A DNA stretch of 64,000 nt from Sulfurimonas marina (GTDB lineage: Bacteria; Campylobacterota; Campylobacteria; Campylobacterales; Sulfurimonadaceae). The notes beneath the pieces are model-generated. The model had not been told where the DNA came from, did not search any database, and saw nothing but the letters and a program-made list of their open reading frames with translations. Made by a program: the position numbers and the translations under genes. This document shows positions 18,571-27,229 of this stretch, in pieces; positions within the stretch are counted from its first letter, which is position 1; every line of letters starts with the position of its first letter. The DNA is taken from NCBI RefSeq assembly GCF_014905095.1, contig NZ_CP041165.1, positions 2,108,001 through 2,172,000 of the forward strand, in the 5' to 3' direction.

Positions 18571-19528
18571 CATTACAGCAACAACGCTTTTTGCAAAGCA
18601 ATATACAAACTGTACATTTCAAAACGAGCACCATAGCGACGTTTGTAAACAGGTTGTAAAACACGGGGTAAGCTACGATTATGCAAACAGATTTCTCCTC
18701 TCTTATTTTAAAACACAAAAGTTTGATGAGATTAGCTGGAAATATCTTAAACCAAAATACATTAAGTACCATAAACAAAACGAAAAAAAAGCAAACAATG
18801 TGCTTGTATCTCATGTCCCAAAGATGGTTGAAAACCTCAAAAAACATCAAGAAGCATATCACTATGCAGAGACAAAGTACGGGGTAAACAAAGAGATAAT
18901 TGCCGCCATTTTACTTAAAGAGACAAAGCTTGGTAAAATTCAACCCACTCATGATGCCTTCATTGTTTTTAATACTATAGTTACACGTCTGCCAAATCCA
19001 AAAACTCCCCGTGAAAAATGGCTGCTGAAAATGGGGAAAACAAATATGGCAAAGATTATAGAGTATTGCTATAAAGACAATATACAACCTGAAGAGTGTA
19101 ATCTTCCAAGCTCTTATGCTGGGGCTGTAGGGATCCCTCAGTTTATGCCAAACAGCTTTATCTATGCGCAGTCATATAAAAACACTATCCCCGATCTCAC
19201 AAATATGGATGATGCTATCGTTTCTGTTGCAAAATTTTTACATAAAAAAGCGGGATTTGATACTCCGATCGACTGGGAAAAGATGAGAGATATTCCAACG
19301 ATCGAACAAGAGTGGTATCAGTATGAGTTTGATTATAAAAACACTTCGTTTGTATATGAGAAAAACACAAAGACAGGTGCACCATACAGATGTTTCACAA
19401 AGAATAAGCCGCAACTCGACTACCTCAAAGGGTATATGAAAAAAGTTATGCGCTATAACAACTCATCGAACTATGCAATCGGTGTAATCCGACTTGCACA
19501 CGATGCAGCCTTACTTCTCAGAAAGTAA
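18545..19528 (+). CDS. mltB: MltB-like lytic murein transglycosylase (GH103)
   Basis: A 327-residue protein with a signal peptide (RYLLLLLSITATTLFA). The catalytic Glu lies in AAILLKETKLG near residue 126, and SYAGAVGIPQFMPNSF is the GH103 substrate-groove signature. It cuts glycan strands to 1,6-anhydroMurNAc ends, the substrate of the NagZ-amidase fusion earlier in the operon. No lipobox Cys is evident, so it may be soluble in the periplasm. Its last 18 nt overlap the convergent GAF gene. Confidence 0.92.
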   Translation: MRYLLLLLSITATTLFAKQYTNCTFQNEHHSDVCKQVVKHGVSYDYANRFLLSYFKTQKFDEISWKYLKPKYIKYHKQNEKKANNVLVSHVPKMVENLKKHQEAYHYAETKYGVNKEIIAAILLKETKLGKIQPTHDAFIVFNTIVTRLPNPKTPREKWLLKMGKTNMAKIIEYCYKDNIQPEECNLPSSYAGAVGIPQFMPNSFIYAQSYKNTIPDLTNMDDAIVSVAKFLHKKAGFDTPIDWEKMRDIPTIEQEWYQYEFDYKNTSFVYEKNTKTGAPYRCFTKNKPQLDYLKGYMKKVMRYNNSSNYAIGVIRLAHDAALLLRK

Positions 19529-20011
19529 AACTAACTCCAAAGTACCGCTTATATAGTTTGCAAAAAATGTAAGTACTTCCAAATCGTTTTCATCGAAATC
19601 AAAACGGCTTTTATTAAGCAGCTGCATGATCCCCATAATCTCCCTTTTTGAATTAAAGATAGGGATAGTGATCATATTTTTAGTTGTATAACCGCTCTTT
19701 TTATCGATATTGGGTAAAAATCTAGGGTCTTCATAAGGGTTATTAACAAGTTGCGCCTCTTTTTTTAGATAAGTATCACCCACAATCCCCGAATTTAAAG
19801 AGAGAACAATACGCCCTCCGATTCCATCACTGAGTTTTGTCCATAAAATATTTTCAGATTCATCTACTATAAAAATAGAACAACGATCAGCATTTACAAT
19901 CTCTTTAGCTTCTTTAGCAATTAGTTCTAAACTATCCTCAATATTTTCTACTTTGACTAACTCTTTTCCAAATGCCGCTATTTCATTAAACTTATTCATC
20001 AACTTCCTCAT
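19511..20011 (-). CDS. GAF domain protein (second of a tandem pair)
   Basis: A 166-residue soluble protein made essentially of one GAF domain (DRCSIFIVD...GIVGDTYLKKE...NMITIPIFNSKREIMGIMQLLNK). GAF domains bind cyclic nucleotides, heme or other small ligands. It is a clear paralogue of the preceding gene, overlapping it by 20 nt. No effector domain is attached, so it probably acts by binding a partner; none is obvious nearby. Its 3' end overlaps the convergent mltB. Confidence 0.88.
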   Translation of the reverse strand: MRKLMNKFNEIAAFGKELVKVENIEDSLELIAKEAKEIVNADRCSIFIVDESENILWTKLSDGIGGRIVLSLNSGIVGDTYLKKEAQLVNNPYEDPRFLPNIDKKSGYTTKNMITIPIFNSKREIMGIMQLLNKSRFDFDENDLEVLTFFANYISGTLELVLLSEK

Positions 20012-20498
20012 CTTTGTATGTATTTAATAACTCAATAAAACCACTTACATAGTGTGCAAAAAAGATCATAAAACGAACATCATCATTATCAAAATCATCT
20101 GCTTTATTTAACAGCTCCAGTACACCGATAATATCCCTTTGTGAATTAAAAATAGGTGCTGTTACAATATTATTTGTTTTATATCCTGTTTGTTCATCTA
20201 TCTCAGTTAAAAATTCAGGATGGGAATAAGCATCGTTTGTAATGACAGGTTTTTTCACTTTGATCGTATAGCCTACAATCCCTTTGTTTGATGGAATATT
20301 GATCTTCTCAATCCCATCAGCAAGTGTTGTCCATAATTCATTTTTTGCGGCATTATAGATAAAAATAGAGCATCTCTCAGCCCCCACTACCTCTTTTACA
20401 TATTTTGCAATATGGGGAAGCCCTTGCTCTAACGATTTTTTATCTAGCAGCTCTTTTGCAAACTCAGCTAATTTTTGTGATCTAGTTACGTACTTCAT
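19992..20498 (-). CDS. GAF domain protein (first of a tandem pair)
   Basis: A 168-residue single-GAF protein (ERCSIFIYN...GIVGYTIKVKKPV...NIVTAPIFNSQRDIIGVLELLNK), paralogous to its downstream neighbour with which it overlaps. GAGAGG precedes the ATG. The pair is a recent-looking duplication, possibly forming heterodimers. No signalling output domain is present. Confidence 0.88.
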   Translation of the reverse strand: MKYVTRSQKLAEFAKELLDKKSLEQGLPHIAKYVKEVVGAERCSIFIYNAAKNELWTTLADGIEKINIPSNKGIVGYTIKVKKPVITNDAYSHPEFLTEIDEQTGYKTNNIVTAPIFNSQRDIIGVLELLNKADDFDNDDVRFMIFFAHYVSGFIELLNTYKDEEVDE

Positions 20499-20589
20499 CG
20501 CAAAAGCCTCTCTTTCTTTTGTTATAGACTTCCATTTAGAAGTCTATAAATATTATAGTGTAAAATTACAATAAAAAAAAGGAATAATT

Positions 20590-20940
20590 ATGGGGAAAAT
20601 AACAATTTGGCACAATCCTCGATGTTCAAAATCTCGTCAAGCACTTTCACTTGTAGAGGAAAACGGATGTGAAAAAGAGATTGTAAAATATTTAGAAGAG
20701 ACACCGACAAAAGATGAGATTAAAAACATACTCTCTATGTTAGGAGTTTCTGCAAGAGAGATGATGCGTACAAAAGAGGATATCTACAAAGAATTAGATC
20801 TAAAAGACGAGAACAATGAAGAGAAGCTGATCGATGCTATGGTTGCAAATCCAAAGCTCATCGAACGCCCTATTGTGATAAAAAATGACAAAGCAGTGAT
20901 CGCAAGACCACCTGAAAAAGCACTTGAACTTCTTTCATAA
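20590..20940 (+). CDS. arsC: ArsC/Spx-family reductase
   Basis: A 116-residue thioredoxin-fold protein of the ArsC family: NPRCSKSRQ with the catalytic Cys12 near the N terminus and LIERPIVI, whose Arg normally binds arsenate. Glutaredoxin-linked arsenate reductases reduce arsenate to arsenite. No arsB, acr3 or arsR lies nearby, so the YfgD/Spx-like relatives of unknown function remain possible. AAGGAA lies upstream of the start. Confidence 0.85.
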   Translation: MGKITIWHNPRCSKSRQALSLVEENGCEKEIVKYLEETPTKDEIKNILSMLGVSAREMMRTKEDIYKELDLKDENNEEKLIDAMVANPKLIERPIVIKNDKAVIARPPEKALELLS

Positions 20941-21010
20941 TTCTATTGTTTTGATTAACCGATAATTATGCTACACTTTTCTAGAACTAAAATTTTTCTA
21001 GGAGAGTTGC

Positions 21011-21964
21011 ATGGATAAAATCTACAATTTAGCAATAGTGGGAGCTGGGCCTGCTGGGATTGCGACTGCTGTTGAAAGTTACCTACAAGGGATTCGTGAT
21101 ATCGTTTTACTTGAAAAAGATATCAAACACAACTCTACAATCAGAAAATATTACAAAGATAACAAACGTGTCGATGTTGAATGGAAAGGGCAAAAAGTTG
21201 AACTTGACGGAAACATCTACTTTATAGACGGGACTAAAGAATCTACTTTAGATTTCTTTGACGAGATCCTAGATAATCATTCGGTTGAGCTCCAAACTCA
21301 GGTAGAGGTACAGTCTATCAAAAAAGAGGATGGGTACTTTGAAGTGTTTATGGCCGGAAGCAGTATCAAAGCAAAATATGTAGTGGTAACTATCGGACGT
21401 ATGGGAAAACCGAACAAACCATCTTACAAAATTCCTCCAAGTATCAGAAAAAAAATCAACTATACAACAGATGAATGTAGTGAAAATGAAAAGATCTTGG
21501 TAGTTGGCGGTGGAGACAGTGCTGTTGAATATGCAGTTGATCTAAGCGCTAAAAACGATGTTACGATCTGCTATAGACGTGAGACATTCAGACGTGCAAA
21601 CCCTACAAACCAAAGGGATATCTCAAATGCGATCATGCACAAAGAGGTCAATCCCCTCCTTGGCATCGACATTGATGGACTTGAAGATGAAAACGGTAAA
21701 GTAAAAGTGCTTTTCTGCGATGAAACGACAGATATATATGACAGAGTTATTTATGCTATCGGCGGTACAACACCAAGTGCTTTTTTATCAAGTTCAGGAA
21801 TTCAAGAAGAGGATGGAAAACCTGTTCACAATGATTATTACGAAACAAATATAGAGGGTCTTTTTGTTGCAGGTGACATCACTCAAGAGAGTGGAGGAAG
21901 TATTGCACTAGGGCTTAACCACGGATATGCAATCGCTTGTCATATCCAAAACAGAGAGTGCTAA
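21011..21964 (+). CDS. YpdA-like FAD/NAD(P)-dependent oxidoreductase
   Basis: A 317-residue two-dinucleotide-fold flavoprotein: FAD site GAGPAGIA near residue 11, NAD(P) site VVGGGDSAVEYA near 165 and the C-terminal FAD contact GLFVAGDIT. It resembles thioredoxin reductases but lacks the CxxC redox pair, like YpdA/Bdr-type bacillithiol disulfide reductases and relatives. AGGAG precedes the ATG. Its physiological electron acceptor is not evident from the neighbourhood. Confidence 0.88.
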   Translation: MDKIYNLAIVGAGPAGIATAVESYLQGIRDIVLLEKDIKHNSTIRKYYKDNKRVDVEWKGQKVELDGNIYFIDGTKESTLDFFDEILDNHSVELQTQVEVQSIKKEDGYFEVFMAGSSIKAKYVVVTIGRMGKPNKPSYKIPPSIRKKINYTTDECSENEKILVVGGGDSAVEYAVDLSAKNDVTICYRRETFRRANPTNQRDISNAIMHKEVNPLLGIDIDGLEDENGKVKVLFCDETTDIYDRVIYAIGGTTPSAFLSSSGIQEEDGKPVHNDYYETNIEGLFVAGDITQESGGSIALGLNHGYAIACHIQNREC

Positions 21965-21970
21965 GTATAG

Positions 21971-22414
21971 CTACTGCTCTACTTTTAATCTCTCTATAAT
22001 CACTCCGTTATCCCGTATAAACTTAGAGATAACTTCTGAGTGTGTATGCTCATACGGTTTGAGATACACTATTCTTTTAATCCCTGAAGCGATAAGGTTT
22101 TTACTACATTCACTACAAGGCTCAAGCGTTACATAGATAGTTGCACCTTCAATAGAGATCCCTTTTCTAGCTGCCCAGATAATTGCGTTCATCTCAGCAT
22201 GGATCTCGTATGTTTTACTCCATTCATGATGATCAGAAGTATATTCATTTTCCCAGTGTTCACAACAGTTGATATATCCTGCAGGTGTACCGTTGTAACC
22301 CGTGCTGAGGATTCTGCCGTCTTTTACGATCACTGCTCCAACTTGTTTTGAAACACACTTTGAAGCATTTGCTATCTCTACTGCAATATTTATAAAACTT
22401 TTATCACTGATCAT
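21971..22414 (-). CDS. dCMP deaminase-type cytidine deaminase
   Basis: About 147 residues with the zinc deaminase motifs HAE (72-74) and PCSEC (99-103), plus the extra Cys/His cluster (NCCEHW) seen in dCMP deaminases of the ComEB type. These convert dCMP to dUMP for thymidylate synthesis. I use the ATG at 22414, which has AGGA 6 nt upstream and overlaps the upstream stop by 11 nt, instead of an ATG 30 nt further upstream. Confidence 0.9.
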   Translation of the reverse strand: MISDKSFINIAVEIANASKCVSKQVGAVIVKDGRILSTGYNGTPAGYINCCEHWENEYTSDHHEWSKTYEIHAEMNAIIWAARKGISIEGATIYVTLEPCSECSKNLIASGIKRIVYLKPYEHTHSEVISKFIRDNGVIIERLKVEQ

Positions 22415-23246
22415 CAGGCATCCTAATGATGTTAATATCCGCATTGTCGCGTAACCTTGCGAAATAGTCGTTTAATACAACTTCCCTTTTCCCCGCCATA
22501 ATTGCATTGATGATCTGGTTCTTTACACTTGCGATTCCTGCTGTTTTTGCAGACTCTACAGACTTAATGTAGAAACTCATAAAGCCCCCTTTACCGTTTG
22601 GAACAACAGGTGTAAAAGTGTGTAGAGGAGTTCTGCTTAATAGCGAAGATAATTCAGGGGAAATTCTCTCATATGGTAATACCTGTTCGTTCGTTGCAAT
22701 CTCAGGTGAGTAAAACATAGGATTATCAACTTTTTCCTGTAGTAACTCTTTACTTTGTGCATCATAGATCACAACCGTAAAAGATGCAGGATGGGAAAAT
22801 TCCTCTTTGTGAAGTTCATAATATTCATTGATCTCCTCATCGCTCGGTTCATCCATTGAAGCATAAGCGATAGCACTGTAAAGTTTTTGCGATAAAAGCT
22901 TTTGTTTTACCTTCTCTTTTAATTCTGTAGAGCTTAGTCCGTTAGCTTCTCTTACCGCATTATAAAAATCACTGATGCTCATATTGTTTCTTGAGGCCAT
23001 CTGCTTAATATCATCATACACTTCTGAAGAAGAAACTACAATTTTTCTCTCCTCAATTTCAGCTGCTTCAAGTTTTTGACGTATCAATACATCTGTCGCT
23101 TGTTTTACATCAGTATGGGAAGTTTTCATCTCTTTTTTTATATCTTCTAAAGTGATAGCTTCATTTTTCACAACTACCGCTACACCGTCATATACTTTCG
23201 CTTCTATAAAACTTGCAAATAATAAAATAAATAAAATCTTTCTCAT
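22404..23246 (-). CDS. SurA-like periplasmic chaperone
   Basis: A 280-residue protein with a signal peptide (RKILFILLFASFIEA) followed by a SurA N-terminal-like helical domain (VYDGVAVVVKNEAITLEDIKKEM). The following part could be a divergent parvulin-like region but lacks a clear consensus. It resembles the small SurA-type chaperones of Campylobacterota that help outer-membrane proteins fold. It shares a transcript with the deaminase (overlap). Confidence 0.8.
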   Translation of the reverse strand: MRKILFILLFASFIEAKVYDGVAVVVKNEAITLEDIKKEMKTSHTDVKQATDVLIRQKLEAAEIEERKIVVSSSEVYDDIKQMASRNNMSISDFYNAVREANGLSSTELKEKVKQKLLSQKLYSAIAYASMDEPSDEEINEYYELHKEEFSHPASFTVVIYDAQSKELLQEKVDNPMFYSPEIATNEQVLPYERISPELSSLLSRTPLHTFTPVVPNGKGGFMSFYIKSVESAKTAGIASVKNQIINAIMAGKREVVLNDYFARLRDNADINIIRMPDDQ

Positions 23247-23339
23247 GAGTACCCATATATTTAAAATTGAGAGTTATTTTACCCATTTTTAACCAACAAT
23301 AGCCTAAAATTACGCACTTAAAAATAAAAGGGTTTAGAA

Positions 23340-24725
23340 ATGGTTGTTACTCGTTTTGCTCCAAGTCCTACAGGATACTTACACATTGGTGGTTTGAGAA
23401 CTGCACTTTTTTCTTACTTATGGGCAAGAAAAAACGGTGGAAAATTTGTTTTACGTATTGAAGATACAGATAAAGCTAGAAATTCTGAAGAAGCGACGGA
23501 AGCGATCCTCAAAGCATTTAACTGGTTAGGGCTTGTTGCTGATGGAGAGGTAACATACCAAAGTAAACGTGACGATATCTACGCAAAATACATCGAGCAA
23601 CTCCTTGAAGAGGGAAAAGCCTACAAGTGTTATATGACTAAAGAGGAGCTAGAAGAGCTTCGTGAAACACAAATGGCAAATAAAGAGCGTGCAAAGTATG
23701 ACGGTAGATACCGTGACTTTGAAGGGACTCCTCCTGAGGGTGTTGAGCCGGTTATCCGTATTAAAGCTCCTATTACAGGTGAGATCATAGTGCGTGACGG
23801 TGTAAAAGGGGATATCACTTTTCAAGCGGAAGATATCTTAGATGACTTCATTATTGCTAGATCTGATGGAAGCCCTACATATAACTTTGTTGTAGCTGTT
23901 GATGATGCTTTAATGGGGATCAACGAAGTTATCCGCGGAGATGATCACCTCTCAAATACTCCAAAACAGATCGTAGTGTATGAGGCTCTTGGGTTTGATA
24001 TTCCGAAGTTTTATCATGTGCCTATGATACACAATTCACAAGGGAAAAAACTCTCTAAACGTGACGGTGCAACCGATGTTATGGCTTACAAAGAGATGGG
24101 TTACACTCCTGAAGCACTGCTGAACTTTTTAGTACGTCTTGGATGGAGTCATGGAGATCAGGAGATCTTCTCAATGGAAGAGATGATGGAGCTTTTTGAT
24201 CCAAAAGATATCAATAAATCAGCTTCGATCTACAATACTGAAAAATTAGACTGGCTAAACTCTCACTATATCAAAAACACGAGTAACGAAACTCTTGTAG
24301 AACTGTTACATGACTACGAGCTCGTACTCACATCTCACGATAAAAAAGAGATCTTACTCGATGCACTTAAAGAGCGTGCGAAAACACTTCAAGAGTTAAG
24401 TGAACAAGCAAAAGAGATCATTGCGACTCCTACAAGTTACGATGAAAAAGCTATGAAAAAAGCTGTAAAAGCAGATACTTCTGCAATTATCGAGAACTTC
24501 AAAGCTAAACTTATCGCGGCTGAAGGTATCCACATGCCTACAGAGTATCATCACCTAATAGAAGCTGTAGTAAACGAGATGGAGATCGGTTTTGGTAAAA
24601 TCGGGCAACCATTACGTATAGCTATGCTTGGGAAAATGGGTGGACCTGGTCTTGATGTGATTATGTCTGTGATTGGAAAAGAGGAAAGTTTAAAAAGGAT
24701 AGAGAGCTTTTTAGACTCTTTGTAA
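23340..24725 (+). CDS. gltX: Glutamyl-tRNA synthetase
   Basis: A 461-residue class I synthetase: HIGG-type signature HIGGLRTALFSYLWA at residues 16-30 and KLSKR at about 237-241. It charges tRNA-Glu. Many Campylobacterota carry two GltX enzymes, one also serving tRNA-Gln through the transamidation route; which this is cannot be told by eye. AAGGG precedes the ATG, and a bidirectional terminator follows the stop. Confidence 0.97.
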   Translation: MVVTRFAPSPTGYLHIGGLRTALFSYLWARKNGGKFVLRIEDTDKARNSEEATEAILKAFNWLGLVADGEVTYQSKRDDIYAKYIEQLLEEGKAYKCYMTKEELEELRETQMANKERAKYDGRYRDFEGTPPEGVEPVIRIKAPITGEIIVRDGVKGDITFQAEDILDDFIIARSDGSPTYNFVVAVDDALMGINEVIRGDDHLSNTPKQIVVYEALGFDIPKFYHVPMIHNSQGKKLSKRDGATDVMAYKEMGYTPEALLNFLVRLGWSHGDQEIFSMEEMMELFDPKDINKSASIYNTEKLDWLNSHYIKNTSNETLVELLHDYELVLTSHDKKEILLDALKERAKTLQELSEQAKEIIATPTSYDEKAMKKAVKADTSAIIENFKAKLIAAEGIHMPTEYHHLIEAVVNEMEIGFGKIGQPLRIAMLGKMGGPGLDVIMSVIGKEESLKRIESFLDSL

Positions 24726-24727
24726 AA

Positions 24728-24749
24728 TAAGAGAGTAAAAACTCTCTTA
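24728..24749. terminator. Bidirectional terminator between gltX and the pilin gene
   Basis: A perfect 9-bp stem (TAAGAGAGT with ACTCTCTTA) and an AAAA loop lie between the convergent gltX and flp stops. On the minus strand it is followed by TTTTA, on the plus strand by TAATTGTTT. Confidence 0.8.
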
Positions 24750-24756
24750 TAATTGT

Positions 24757-24951
24757 TTATGGAACAGCTGTTGGTGTAACACCGGCACTAGTAAATGATG
24801 CATCTGCAGCTGTTTGAATATCACTTTTTCTAGTATCTAAATATGTATTTAACCCTGCTACTAAGCCAACACCCACTACAACTAAAAGTAATGCAACTAA
24901 AACTCCACTCATCCCTTTTTGAGACTTTAAACGCTTGAAAATCTTTTTCAA
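24757..24951 (-). CDS. flp: Flp-type pilin (type IVb), atypical
   Basis: A 64-residue protein: a basic leader (MKKIFKRLKSQKG), then a hydrophobic helix (MSGVLVALLLVVVGVGLVAGL) and a short polar tail, the plan of Flp pilins. Cleavage is expected after Gly13. The mature protein would then start MSGVL, lacking the Glu at +5 that Flp pilins normally have. It starts at TTG with GGAG upstream. It is the last gene of the Tad locus, separated from the secretin gene by 106 nt with its own likely control region. Confidence 0.75.
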   Translation of the reverse strand: MKKIFKRLKSQKGMSGVLVALLLVVVGVGLVAGLNTYLDTRKSDIQTAADASFTSAGVTPTAVP

Positions 24952-24961
24952 GTCTACTCCT

Positions 24962-25011
24962 TTTTTTGTGATAATATTATGACAATATTGTGATTATTGT
25001 ATCACAAAAAA
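24962..25011. promoter_or_regulatory. Inverted repeats upstream of the pilin gene
   Basis: A 12-bp perfect inverted repeat (TTTTTTGTGATA at 24962-24973 with TATCACAAAAAA at 25000-25011), with a further inner TTGTGA-n8-TCACAA (24988-25007). It may be an operator, or an RNA hairpin in the secretin-pilin gap that controls pilin level. Similar ATCACA words occur ahead of the tad operon at 35115-35137. Confidence 0.45.
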
Positions 25012-25057
25012 TTATAATATACAAATAGAATTTGCTTAGTTTTATTATTATATTTTA

Positions 25058-26764
25058 TTATAATTTATTTGTGTATTTTTTTGAGATCCATAAACTATTT
25101 TCTAACTTCTCACACTCTGTCAAACAATCTTCATCGATCTTTAACCATTCAATCCCATCTATTAGCTTTTCATCGCCCACTTTAAATTTATGTCCCGCTT
25201 TCCAAACTGAGACTTTTTGAGAGTCTGTCGTTGAGGGATTATCACGTACATAAATGTTTTCGATATTCACTTCATATATACCAGTTTCCTCTACTTTTTT
25301 ATTCTCCTCTTCGGAAACTTCAATAATATCCTCTGAAACAGCTTCTTTTTCCTCCTCTTCAATTACGGGTATAACCTCATCGTTTATAGTTGTATTTTGC
25401 TCCTCTACAATTACAGGCTGTTGTATTACAACAGTATCGTTTTTAACTGCCAAAGGTTCTTTTTGAACTTCTATAGTGCTATCCATATCTAAAAGTGTAT
25501 CGTGCAGTTTAGTACTATTGTTTGTAAAATCTCTATAGTATCGTCTGTCATCTACATTTTCGTTTGCGTCAACTATTTCAGGGACTAAGAAGAAAAGAAG
25601 ATCATTCCCTTGAGTACTTTTTACCGAATGGGTAAAAAAGTCTCCAACTACAGGAATATCTCCAAGAAGTGGAAGTTTCTCTTCTTGATCAACATCCTCT
25701 GAATGGAGTCGTCCTCCAAGTGCAATCACTTGTCCAGATTTAACAACAACATTTGTCTTAATGTTTTTACTTACAAAGGAGGGTACGAATATATTGTCCC
25801 CCAGCTGTACATCATGCTCTTTATTTGTATCGAATTCACTATCTTTAATGTCTACATCGATATACATATAGCCATCTTTTTCCATAAACTTTGTATTTAA
25901 TACCAATGTCAAACCGTATTCTCTTTCCGCTACATTGATTGTTGGTGCATATCCTGCATTTTGCGTCATCCCTACAGGTATATATACTTCACCACCTACA
26001 CGAAACGAAGCATTTTTATCTTCGGTTGAGATTAGCACGGTATCATCTAAAATTTTACCTATCCCCTTCTCTTCCAAAAAGTTCAACATCCCTGTTACAG
26101 ATGTTCCAGTTGAAGCAGTAAATCTTCCAGTCTCATCTAAAAGCCATCCACTAAAAGTTGCCCAATTGCTTGCTGCTGAATTTATAGATAATCCACTATG
26201 TTTACTAAAAAAGTCCAGTCCTGTCACTCCACCAAGATCTCTTGCTTTTTTATTGTTAATCTCAACCAAATAAAGCTTAGTTCTAATCATTTTATTTACT
26301 TTATTTGTCTCTGTCAGATCCATTGTTGTGTTAAGATCGACTCCTGCATTTTCAAGAAGCTTGTAAACTCTGTTTTTATTGTGAGGATCTTTAAAAGTTC
26401 CAGTCATTACTGTTGAGCCGTCCCCTACTTTATTAAGCCTCAAACTAGGTTCAATAAAGTTAACCATCTTTTGTATGTACCCTAAGTTTTTGTTCACATA
26501 TACATGATAATTTTGCATGCTGCCGTCTCTATAAACTAACAGTATAGATGTTGTCCCTGTTTCTTTACCAAATATCTTTAAAAATCTACTAGAGCCTTCA
26601 CCTTTGAGTAAAGAGACATTAATCATATCTTTATTACCGACAACTACTTTTTTTATAGTTTTATGCAATGGCACTATATTATATTCATTATCAAATACAA
26701 CCAAATCATTTGCGTAAAGTTGCATACTTATCGCTAAAAACACTAACGCTAAAATTTTCTTCAT
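25058..26764 (-). CDS. rcpA: Tad pilus secretin (RcpA/CpaC) with C-terminal SH3-like domain
   Basis: A 568-residue protein with a signal peptide, an N-terminal pilus-assembly secretin domain (about 20-130) and a secretin core (about 190-400; VKSGQVIALGGRLHSED and LPLLGDIPVVGDFF are typical). It forms the outer-membrane pore of the Tad pilus. After the core comes an acidic, Val/Glu-rich linker (about 430-495) and a terminal SH3b-like module (YVRDNPS...VSVWKAGHKFKV...WLKI...LWISKKY). That addition is not a usual part of CpaC and may anchor the pore to peptidoglycan. Confidence 0.9.
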   Translation of the reverse strand: MKKILALVFLAISMQLYANDLVVFDNEYNIVPLHKTIKKVVVGNKDMINVSLLKGEGSSRFLKIFGKETGTTSILLVYRDGSMQNYHVYVNKNLGYIQKMVNFIEPSLRLNKVGDGSTVMTGTFKDPHNKNRVYKLLENAGVDLNTTMDLTETNKVNKMIRTKLYLVEINNKKARDLGGVTGLDFFSKHSGLSINSAASNWATFSGWLLDETGRFTASTGTSVTGMLNFLEEKGIGKILDDTVLISTEDKNASFRVGGEVYIPVGMTQNAGYAPTINVAEREYGLTLVLNTKFMEKDGYMYIDVDIKDSEFDTNKEHDVQLGDNIFVPSFVSKNIKTNVVVKSGQVIALGGRLHSEDVDQEEKLPLLGDIPVVGDFFTHSVKSTQGNDLLFFLVPEIVDANENVDDRRYYRDFTNNSTKLHDTLLDMDSTIEVQKEPLAVKNDTVVIQQPVIVEEQNTTINDEVIPVIEEEEKEAVSEDIIEVSEEENKKVEETGIYEVNIENIYVRDNPSTTDSQKVSVWKAGHKFKVGDEKLIDGIEWLKIDEDCLTECEKLENSLWISKKYTNKL

Positions 26765-26776
26765 TCCATTTTCCCC

Positions 26777-27229
26777 TTATTCACATGTAATAACTACAGA
26801 TCCATTTTGGTCAACATATGAATATGTATTCATCTGCGTTGTTATAGTTTTATTTTTTAAATATGTTCCAGTATATGTGTATTGCACTGTTACATCTATC
26901 TCCCCACTGTTAGCAGCATTTACTGGTGTAGGAAAAGTTATATTTGTTTGATTTGGACAGAGTGAATTGACTCTAGTTAAATAGTTGTCATAATCTGCAC
27001 TATCACTAAAATCTCGTAAATCTTCTCTTGATATCAAAAAATCAGATGTAAGATTTGCAATCAATTTAAGTTTATAATCTGCTTGCATAGCCGACCAATA
27101 ATCAAGTAAAATTACTACAATAAAAGCTAAAGTCGGCAACACAACTAAAAGTGTCGCCATAATTTGCGGTAATCCTAAACTACCGTTTCTAAATAAACGT
27201 TTATTGTTCATAAGAGATACTTGCCTCAT
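26777..27229 (-). CDS. TadE-like minor pseudopilin
   Basis: A 150-residue protein with a short basic leader, a likely prepilin cleavage point after Gly (NGSLG, then LPQIMATLLVVLPTLAFIVV), one membrane helix and a C-terminal periplasmic part with two Cys. This is the plan of TadE/TadF pseudopilins that prime Tad pilus assembly. Its start overlaps the CpaB gene by 29 nt. The assignment rests on architecture and location. Confidence 0.65.
   Translation of the reverse strand: MRQVSLMNNKRLFRNGSLGLPQIMATLLVVLPTLAFIVVILLDYWSAMQADYKLKLIANLTSDFLISREDLRDFSDSADYDNYLTRVNSLCPNQTNITFPTPVNAANSGEIDVTVQYTYTGTYLKNKTITTQMNTYSYVDQNGSVVITCE

Noticed and set aside
20590-20940. An arsenic resistance operon around the ArsC-like gene
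   Set aside because: No arsR, arsB, acr3 or arsM is nearby; only the single gene is present.
24988-25007. TTGTGA-n8-TCACAA as a CRP/FNR site
   Set aside because: The spacing is 8, not the 6 (CRP) or 4 (FNR) expected, so it is listed only as an inverted repeat.
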